Below are positions 56,601 through 64,000 of a DNA stretch of 64,000 bases, piece after piece; the first letter of the stretch is position 1, and each line of letters starts with the position of its first letter. Origin of the DNA: Phallusia mammillata (Eukaryota > Chordata > Ascidiacea > Phlebobranchia > Ascidiidae); contig QLIY01000056.1 in the NCBI GenBank assembly GCA_003260075.1, positions 15,355-79,354 on the forward strand, written 5' to 3'. The notes beneath the pieces were generated by a model. That model did not search any database, was not told the DNA's origin, and saw only the letters and a list, made by a program, of their open reading frames with translations. Position numbers and translations under genes: made by a program.

Positions 56601-59186
56601 GTAAGAGTCGGATTAGGTACACAAGACATGGACTTGCAGGTTAGCTTCACTAAAAACAAAAATGGCCAAAGATGTGGACAGGGGTGTCCAAAGTGCAATT
56701 TTTATGGTCCCAGCCGTTGTTTTAAATTGTGTGGTGTTTGGCCCACCACAGTTTGGACTTTGATTTTGGGTTGTGGCAACTGGTGACTTCAGATTAAAGC
56801 TTTCCATAAATCTTTGTGCTGACTGCTAAGGCAACAATATCCCATCACACCACATTTATCTTTCAAACATAGTAAAAAAACACATGACTTTCCAACACAA
56901 ACCAATATTTTTTGAGCTGTATATTGGTATTCTCCAGTCTGAAACCCTGCAAAAAATGTTGGCCTATGGGCTTCTTTAACTGGAGTTTGGACATTATTGG
57001 CAGTTTTGTTTTTAGTAAAGAGTCTAATTAAATCTAACAAAATTACCTCGGCAGACATAATAATGTATGCTTCATCCTCTTCATCCATATCAAAACCAAG
57101 CAAATCAAGCCAAGACAATTCATGATTATGCCCTTCATGTCCCTCTTTATCAGAATTATGGTCATGGCCAGCATGGGGGTCCTCAGCTTTTTTCCAAAAC
57201 CCAATTTTTAGCATAAACTTTTTCAGTCCTTCTTGTGTTATAACGCTGCCATTTTTGTACTGGCTGAATAGGTCTTCAGTAAAGGCCATCATTCTTTCTA
57301 CAGCCTAAAAAATGGAAGCAGTAAGTTTAGGGCAGGAGTCTGGAACCTTTTAAGCGATGCATGCCAATTTACTTTTTATTTCCTTGTGTTAATGACCTTT
57401 TTCTAAATAATAGTGGTTCGTGCAAGCAGAGATCAATAAGAAAGAGAAACCAGGGTGTTTTATATATGAAGGCTCGATTTTAAGACAATGGCATAATAAA
57501 AACTATAAACTAGCAATGTAGCAGGTTAAACTGTTTAATATAAACAAACCAATCAGTTGACATGCCATGAAAAACGACCATGTCAACTGTGGCACGCATG
57601 CCCGGGGTTGTCGACCCCTGGTTTAGGGATACATTCTACAACACATGTTTTTAGAAATTATGTGGTGTTAATGTTTGACGCCCAAATTATTAAAAAGTTT
57701 TAATTTGTAGGCCTTTATATCTTTGTAATTAAATTTCATAACAGCTTAATAGTGCAAAAACATTATTTAACAGTAAGAACATAATATTACTATCAAACCA
57801 CAAAATCTGTTGAAACTATTGTTTTGCTTTAAGTTAAAATATCCAGGTTAAGTTTAAGCCAGGAAAGTGACTTTGTTTCATATTTAGTGAAAAAAATTAT
57901 AATATTGCTTTGTGTTATGCATATGATCATTGTACATGCCAAAATTGGATATACACACAAAATAACAAAGCTTTAAATATTTAAAAATTGGATTTTAAAA
58001 TGGAAAACAGGCATACCTTTTCAGTTGAGATAAACTGAACTGTGCATTTTCCATCAGTACAATTGGTGACAAAAGGAGTATCTGCATTTGGACCAATTTC
58101 ATTGGCGCCCGTAGTTTCAGTCCCCCCCCCCACAGGCATACCTTTTCAGTTGAGATAAACTGAACTGTGCATTTTCCATTAGTACAATTGGTGACAAAAG
58201 GAACATCTGCATTTGGTGCAATTTCATTGGCACCAGTAGTTTCAGCAATAGCCTCAGTGGTTGTTAATTCAAGATATGGCTGAGATAGCATGCCAGTGAC
58301 ACCTAAAAATAATGATACACATCAATTTAAATGCTATTTTTTTACATATTCTGACAAACAAAATACAAACAATTATTTTACATGAAAGGACCAAGATATT
58401 TGAACAAAGATTTTGAGAAAATTTACGTACCCTCCATGGTGGTTTGGCTTGAGACTGTTGTACATAGCATTGGAAAAAGTACAAACAAGGCCAAAAATTT
58501 TCGAAATCTGTTGGAAGAGAAATAAAAATGTCATTTTTTTATAAGTAAGCAGTACAATTGCTTTGATAGCAAAGTAAATGAACAGATGGGGTTCATTTTA
58601 ATGTTTACTTTTTCATTCAAAAGAAAAAAATTAACTGTGAAACAATAAAATACTAACTTCCAAACTTGATATTGTGAGTCGTTAAAGGCAAATTGTGAAT
58701 GAAATATGTTAGTTAAACTGTATTTTGTTTATTGACTTATAGTGTAATGTGTAACACACATAAGAAGGTAAAAAACAGCAGTGGTTTTGAAAGGTAGAAA
58801 AGGTTTGACACAAATTGAATAGAAATAGACTCACAGAAGTCAAAAATGGTTATAAACCTAAAGTTAAACTGAAAATTTAAAAGCACATACCCATATCCTT
58901 GAAAGCTCCATTCTTTTCTGAAGTATAACTGTTTTTCTGTAAAATCAAGTGTACACTTATAGCCTGTTTAAAGCACATGGGGACCTTTTTATTCAACGTT
59001 TTTTGGAGACCCCGATGTGATGTTACTTAATACTTGGTTGATAACCTAAACTAACAATAATAATTCTTAGCAATATTTAAGACAACTAACACATCTCAAC
59101 ACAATAGCATTACTTCTACGAATAACAAAACAGTCTTGGCTCAATCGGTACTTACCCATTTTTCCACACGGAACGTTTCTGTTCAT
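44655..59186 (-). CDS. LIV-1 subfamily ZIP zinc transporter (SLC39)
   Basis: Seventeen exons: 59156-59186, 58891-58936, 58431-58507, 58142-58302, 57047-57304, 54241-54382, 53743-53781, 52323-52495, 50767-50922, 50444-50552, 48247-48350, 47842-47896, 47352-47459, 46425-46568, 45480-45659, 44911-45002, 44655-44837. Phases agree throughout, giving 685 residues. A hydrophobic signal segment ([14 protein letters not shown]) precedes an extracellular region with a His-rich stretch ([18 protein letters not shown]) and the block [14 protein letters not shown], where related proteins have a CPALL-type motif. A second His-rich loop ([13 protein letters not shown]) precedes [10 protein letters not shown] (from H526); [14 protein letters not shown] (from H555) is the metal-binding helix motif. 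ZIPs import zinc and related metals into the cytosol. HELPHE is closest to the ZIP6/10/5 type rather than EELPHE ZIP8/14, but the orthologue is not resolved. Start: first in-frame ATG, 67 nt below a TATAAAA. Donors after 50767 and 52323 are less certain. An N gap lies in the intron at 49436-49881. Confidence 0.94.
45903..46218. mobile_element. hAT-like MITE in a ZIP intron
   Basis: The ends cagtggttatcaatc and gtttgagaaccactg are flanked by atgtagat and gtttagat, five or six of eight identical, so the insertion is probably old. Internally 'gcgtaccacct' is repeated. Confidence 0.7.
48522..48706. mobile_element. pogo/Tigger-like MITE in a ZIP intron
   Basis: The left end cagtaaaccttggttgg and right end ttaaccgacgtttactg are inverted repeats, with TA on the right and a decayed CA on the left. 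Internal blocks match 36471-36639 and 61016-61178. Confidence 0.78.
49436..49881. other. Assembly gap of N (446)
   Basis: Unknown bases inside the ZIP intron between exons 50444-50552 and 48247-48350. Open frames spanning it are meaningless. Confidence 0.98.
52612..52708 (-). pseudogene. Partial allelic copy of ZIP exon 52323-52495
   Basis: The piece covers the donor-side half of the transmembrane exon (encoding [19 protein letters not shown]) and lies between C runs at 52602-52611 and 52709-52719. It is nearly identical to 52325-52422 and adds no frame-compatible exon. Confidence 0.8.
53090..53128 (-). pseudogene. Second copy of ZIP mini-exon 53743-53781
   Basis: The 39-nt mini-exon ([13 protein letters not shown]) recurs here as [13 protein letters not shown] with intact AG and GT borders. 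It follows a C run at 53048-53059 and pairs with the exon copy 52323-52495, whereas 53743-53781 pairs with 53369-53538. The two sets are probably haplotypes, and either mini-exon fits the frame. Confidence 0.7.
53369..53538 (-). pseudogene. Second allelic copy of ZIP exon 52323-52495
   Basis: It differs from 52323-52495 by a few silent-looking changes and keeps its acceptor, but the donor side is cut by the C10 run at 53349-53358 after LLHLLP. It encodes the same helices ([18 protein letters not shown]). It is an allele, not a distinct exon. Confidence 0.8.
54670..55450. repeat. Duplicated ZIP intron segments around C10-11 spacers
   Basis: The piece 54680-54815, after the spacer at 54668-54678, recurs at 55315-55452. 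The piece after 54990-54999 recurs from about 54562. Neither contains coding sequence of the ZIP gene. Confidence 0.65.
57333..57620. mobile_element. 288-bp hAT MITE with perfect TSD
   Basis: The ends caggagtctggaacc and ggttgtcgacccctg are flanked by gtttaggg at 57325-57332 and 57621-57628. It sits in the ZIP intron directly upstream of exon 57047-57304, starting 29 nt from its acceptor. Confidence 0.9.
58017..58120 (-). pseudogene. Allelic partial copy of ZIP exon 58142-58302
   Basis: It holds the 3' part of the exon ([17 protein letters not shown]) and its donor, then is cut at the C run beginning at 58122. It differs from 58142-58302 at a few positions, including a predicted V to G change near the cut. 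Confidence 0.8.
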
Positions 59187-59252
59187 CAAGTAGTACCCGG
59201 CGAATAATCGAGTGCCGTGTGCAAAAGAACGTGGGGATGGCAAACGGCTCAA

Positions 59253-59259
59253 TTTTATA
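59253..59259 (-). promoter_or_regulatory. Possible TATA box of the ZIP gene
   Basis: TATAAAA on the minus strand lies 67 nt upstream of the proposed start codon (59186). The spacing would allow a short 5' leader. No initiator or other element was identified. Confidence 0.45.
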
Positions 59260-59338
59260 CTAGCCCTACCACGTGGAGCGCTATGACACAGCTTTGTTCA
59301 ATGTCTGGGAGCGGGAAAAGAAAAATTACGTCAACGGA

Positions 59339-59685
59339 AACTTCTGGAAAAAAAATTTGGAGCTAAAAAATTTGGAAAAATTACGTCATTGTGATTGCGC
59401 AATTTTGTCTGTTACACAATTCACATCAACACATGTTCTTTGTAACACAAGTTTCGATCAGATTATTTTACACAGCCACTGCACAGTCTTCGACCATAAC
59501 GATTTAAACTTCTGAAAAAAATTTGGTGCTAAAAAATTTTGAAAAACTACGTCATAAGGATTGCGCAATTCCGTCTGTTACACAATTCTCATCAACGCAT
59601 GTTCTTTGAATAACACAAGTTTCGATCAGATTATTTAACACAGCCACTGCACAGTCTTCGACCATACCGATTTAATTTATCTTAA
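59339..59685. repeat. Tandem duplication (about 173 bp x 2) upstream of the ZIP gene
   Basis: About 59339-59510 and 59511-59685 are near copies, each holding 'attgcgcaatt', 'gtctgttacacaattc' and 'agccactgcacagtcttcga'. There is no G/C spacer between them, so this looks like a true tandem duplication. It starts about 150 bp upstream of the ZIP start and could carry regulatory sites. Confidence 0.75.
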
Positions 59686-59699
59686 ACTATTTGTATTTG

Positions 59700-62600
59700 T
59701 TTCAGGCTTTAGGATGTTGCATATAAAATCTTGTGCAGTTTATATATTATCAACGTAATTGACCGTGAAGCGAGTTTTCCTTTTTTCGTCAACTAAAAGG
59801 AAAGAGAGGATTTTATAAACACATGAATCCTTCTTAAAAACACATGCGTCGCAAAATGGGCTAAGAGCATCTGAAATGTTCATAAGCCCACGGGCAAAAT
59901 AATTCGTGCTTCCGAATTGTAACTTTTCTCGACACTGTCAAAGCTTAAAAAGCAAACGCGCTTAAAGCTGTGCACACCACAAAACGCCATACAGTCCGCC
60001 CACGGCACACAGGTGCTTAAGTATGCATATATTCAAGACTGTAACTGTGCCCAGGGGAAAAATAAATAGCTGCCAGATTATTGCGCAGAGCCTTGCGGTC
60101 CCTGAACCGGTTTGACGTAACGGTAAACGTTACTGCGTCAAAACTAGCCTACCCACGTGATCCGAGTTCGTGGAACATCTCGTGGAGCACAACCAATAAC
60201 AAGAAGCGCTGTTATTCGATTTATCAGCGTTTACACCTACGGTCAATACGTGAACCACCTTTTTAACCTTGATATTAAATACCTCGATATACGCCGAAAA
60301 ACAACAGATTCTAAAAATGGTCACTTAGGTAAAATAAATAGCTTTAAGGCAATACATTTAGTCAAAATCCTTTTCTCAAAACTTACACTACGTATATGCA
60401 CCTGATAATTTCTGTGCATGCCTATATGTGACAATAAAATGGATGCAAACGAGCGGAAAATGTTTTTAAACTTTACAAAAAAGTACGCTTTTTGATGCGT
60501 CCAAATAGGACCATATTTATTGCAGCAGTTCCATAAGAGTGTTCAAAGCGACAAACGCATTTTAATTTGCTAGTATAACGCGTTAAACGGACCTATAAAC
60601 GGGCCGGTACATTTCCCTCTATTGTAAAAGCGAACAAGGTACTTTAGGGAGCCATGATGCGTTTACTGGTAAATCGATATAGTCATTCTTTTGTTTAAAT
60701 GATCGTTCTGTGGCGAATTGTAAATAGTTTAACTTATCTCGTTAACTATAAGTAATTTATTTCACAAGAGGAACTTGCGACGGTCGTGTGCAAATTCCAC
60801 GTAAATTGGACGCAAAATATTTGCTATATTAAAGTGCGGAAACAAAAACAATAACAGAGATTAATAGTGTTTATAAGTTAGGTTAATTCGTATGGCCCCG
60901 CAACTTCCAAAATTCTTTGTCGGAAAACAAACGACGGAAAAACCTGCGAAAAAACTTTTTTATGTACCTGGTTAAACTAGAACGAGGGCTTATACCCCTG
61001 CTATATTTACTAGTAATCTGGGCCGGTTTGGACCAAAATAATTCTCCGGTTTAGGTGAAGATCTGGATTATCCTTCGATTAGTTAAAGCCTTACATTACA
61101 AGTCAGTCGTATCTCTAATTTTGTCCGAATTTAGCGAAGATCCGGATTAACCTGATCCATTTTAACCTAGGTTTACTATATTTGTATTTGACATATGAGT
61201 CAAAAAAAATATTAAATTATACATGCCTATAGAACGCCAAAAAACGCTTATTACGCCACTATACTTTCACGCGTGTGCGAATTGGAAATCTAACGGAAAC
61301 AAAGCGTCTGAGTTGTCCAAGAATGCGGATAAACTTCGCATTATTTAAATTACTGGCAAGCCTTACCACAAATTATACGTGTCTACACATGGAGCTATAG
61401 CATGAATGAATCGAGATTGGTATTTAATTTGAAACGTTTAATGACCAATCTTTTGCAGCAAATCATTTATGAACAAGTTATATGAAACGGTTTTTACCCT
61501 TTACGCATTATTTGCTTTGACAGTGTTAACATGTTGTAACACATTGCAAATTTGGTACTGACACCATAACTCACACTATACAAAAAATTGCTAAAGTATA
61601 AAGTGCCGTAAAGAGCTGTATTAGGAATATAAGCGAATGTATTTTCCGGCATATCCAGACAATAACTACTGGACTCGCCAAATAAGCGTTTTTTCGACAT
61701 TCAACGGGCCACCTAATCAAAACACAAAAATGTGGCTAATCTCTATAGGCAAAACTTCCGACCTACATTCAGCTGTGCCTTACAAACTATATACTGTATG
61801 CTTTATGACTTTAAAGTTTAAACCAATTTGCATTTTCTGCAAAGTAAATTTTCTGCCTTTTTTCTGACAAAACCCCCAACTCCTTTTTAAGATTGGTCAA
61901 AATGCGAATGACTAACTTGTGGTCATTCTTCAGAACACTGTAAAACTGCTCTTGACAAAATTTTGCAACATGCAATGTAGTTTAAGCGACAATTCCGGAA
62001 ACACAACGATGCACAAGTAACGACGCTCAGTGAAAAGCTTATCTTTCTTATAGCATGCCAACTCAGTGTCTGCTAACAGTTATGCACTTGCGTCTCTATT
62101 TAAAATGTCCTGTCGACTCCAGCGACCGCAACTTTTGTCGCCCGCAAAGTCTTTCAATAAATACGACTGCCTTAAAAAAAGCAGTTAGCTCATCTGTCGA
62201 TTTCAACAATACATCGCACTGTATAATTAAGAAGCCATTAAGACGACTTGCATGACCACGCCGCTTTTACGCTCAACGCCAATCAATGAATTTTGACGTA
62301 GACAACCACATACGCCGTGCAAACGTTCGAGGTCGAGCGCTGATTACATACTATAGACGCTTACATACATCGACAATCGTAAAGTCCCTGCGGGGACGCT
62401 CACGCTCAAGCTTCACGTAGGATGTTTGTGAAGTTTTGCGCCAGCACGTTTTGCCGGTTTTTGCACCCGGGTCTTTATGCTATTTCCGCACGTTTGTTCG
62501 GTTTGTTCTGACATCGTTGGGTCGTATTTTTGATTATGCTATTCGCATGTTTAATAGATAGCCCAAAATAACAACACAGATGACTGAAAACAAATATAAA

Positions 62601-63340
62601 CTGCCGTGCTTGTTTTGAGAATTTGAATAAACCGATGATGTCAGGTATTTCTTGAGCGTAAACTTTACCATCAACGTTAGGTCAGTGCAAAAGTGAACAC
62701 TTTTTTTCCTTTCAACAATTTTTCATACGAGGCTGGGGAAATAGCACTCACTCAGCAGGAAGCATTTTATTGATTGTACTTTGGTTATGAACAACAAACA
62801 ACGAACGTACCGAGCGCAAAAAAAGTCCTGGGAGAAAATGTTCCCGGAAACCCCCCCCCCCCCTACGAGGCTGGGGAAATAGCACTCACTCAGCAGGAAG
62901 CTTGTTATTGATTGTACTTTGGTTATGAACAACAAACAACGAACGCACCGAGCGCAAAAAAAGTCCTGGGAAAAATGTTCCCGGAAACCCTTTTTTTTGA
63001 CACAAACTGGTACAAATCGCTTAACTGCATACGAATGCTGTTCACCCCGAAGAAACTAAATTACCAAACTTATCAAGAGTTTTGGTAATCCTAATAACAC
63101 ATTTAGCTTGTGAAAATCCGCGTTATACATCCATTATGTTTAGAGCAAACTATAACCCCTATTTTACAATAGTTGTACGCTAAAGTCGCTTTATGTACCC
63201 AGCACGAAACACTTCAAAAATCCCTTTATATATATATCCAAAATGTAAACATGTCCACGAGTCTATGTTGACTTCTTACATCTCAATTCTTCGAAAGTCT
63301 CGAGGACATATTAATTAAATTTACATGTAATTTTACCGAT
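59700..63340. other. Non-coding stretch with a pogo-like MITE
   Basis: No gene could be supported. A diverged pogo/Tigger-like element occupies about 61016-61178, with the usual 'ttggaccaaaataatt' and 'gttaaagccttaca' blocks. About 62726-62850 is repeated at 62864-62990 across a C run at 62851-62863. The scattered open frames are short and have no domain. Confidence 0.55.
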
Positions 63341-63341
63341 T

Positions 63342-63543
63342 TTAGTCCCTCGCTTTGAAGTTGGCAAACAGATTCTTTAGATCAAAACCACTGCACAAAA
63401 CTGCTTCAAAGACTTTCATATTTAATGTTTGTCGAACATCAAAAATCTCCTGCAACGAGAGTTTGCCAAATGTTTGCTTTGTTCTTTCGAACCGCGTTTT
63501 TTCATTATCTCCAGTTTGATCGAATGCACAATGCAAATTCTTA
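63342..63543 (-). CDS. Possible 3'-terminal exon of an unidentified gene
   Basis: A 65-codon open segment follows a minus-strand acceptor (tgacag) and ends in TAA at 63342-63344. It reads KNLHCAFDQTGDNEKTRFER and, near the end, FDLKNLFANFKARD. The composition is protein-like with a balanced charge pattern. The rest of the gene would lie beyond the right edge, since no partner exon was seen before 64000. The family is not recognised, and a chance open frame is possible. Confidence 0.33.
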
Positions 63544-63679
63544 CCTGTCACGCGAAAAAAAAGATTTACTTAGTAAACAAACGAAAGACGAAAACATTGA
63601 TTGAGCTAACTTAGCTGCAGTATAGTGAAGCGAAAGAATTTATGTCTAATTTCACGCAATAGCAATTCGGAGTACAACA

Positions 63680-63960
63680 GTGGTTCACAAACTTTTTAAG
63701 CATGAGGCGAAGTAGCAAACATTTTTTTTTCTGCGGCGCACTTAGAAGACCAACAACACAAGTTGTCAAAAGAAAGTTAGTGTAACTTCATTGTGGTGAG
63801 TCAGATTTCTTTCAATAACAAATAAGAAAAATACGAGCTTTTAAACGTTGTTATGCACGCCCGTATTTCGTTATCAGGCAAAAAAAGCACTAAAACCTCT
63901 TGTTTCATTATAGTCTTTATTGTAGGCCTGTCAATCATAATTTTGGGCTAAATGGGCTTA
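63680..63960. mobile_element. Possible hAT-like end
   Basis: The sequence cagtggttcacaaacttttt at about 63680 matches the terminal consensus of the hAT-type elements in this window. The other end was not found. Confidence 0.4.
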
Positions 63961-64000
63961 ATTGTCAAAAACGATTCGGATTCGAGCGGGGTTTGCGCTG

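Overview
The window is animal nuclear DNA. It is AT-rich, with short multi-exon genes using canonical GT-AG introns of about 100-1500 bp and dense non-autonomous DNA transposons. The strong local allelic divergence, the EGF-ZP protein resembling ascidian vitelline-coat proteins, and the compact introns suggest a tunicate, probably a solitary ascidian such as Ciona or Phallusia. The species itself is not determined. All recognised genes lie on the minus strand.

Layout by plus coordinates. (1) 299-6728: a regular array of alternating long (about 192 nt) and short (about 72 nt) phase-0 exons. They encode at least eight tandem helical modules like the atlastin/guanylate-binding-protein middle (stalk) domain; no GTPase domain is visible. 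(2) 9538-23991: a 17-exon secreted protein with a signal peptide, EGF-like domains, a complete ZP module and a furin-type site; all exon phases agree. (3) 24000-30797: no supported gene, many allelic or repeat duplications. (4) 30798-40768: a complete 16-exon calcium-regulated mitochondrial aspartate/glutamate carrier (SLC25A12/13 type). (5) 40769-44654: intergenic, several MITEs. (6) 44655-59186: a complete 17-exon LIV-1 subfamily ZIP zinc transporter (SLC39). (7) 59187-64000: mostly non-coding, with a tandem repeat just upstream of the ZIP gene and one possible terminal exon at 63342-63543.

The genes do not form a pathway: the carrier is mitochondrial, the ZIP acts in a membrane, the EGF-ZP protein is extracellular and the stalk array is presumably cytosolic. 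The most important caution is assembly quality. About 30 spacers of roughly ten G (before 11.4 kb) or C (after 19.1 kb), plus five long G/C runs, interrupt the sequence, and the short ones are usually flanked by near-identical local duplicates. They behave like gap placeholders written as G, joining overlapping contigs from two divergent haplotypes. Several 'duplicated exons' are therefore probably allelic copies. The most interesting biology is the tandem stalk-module array and the EGF-ZP egg-coat-like gene.
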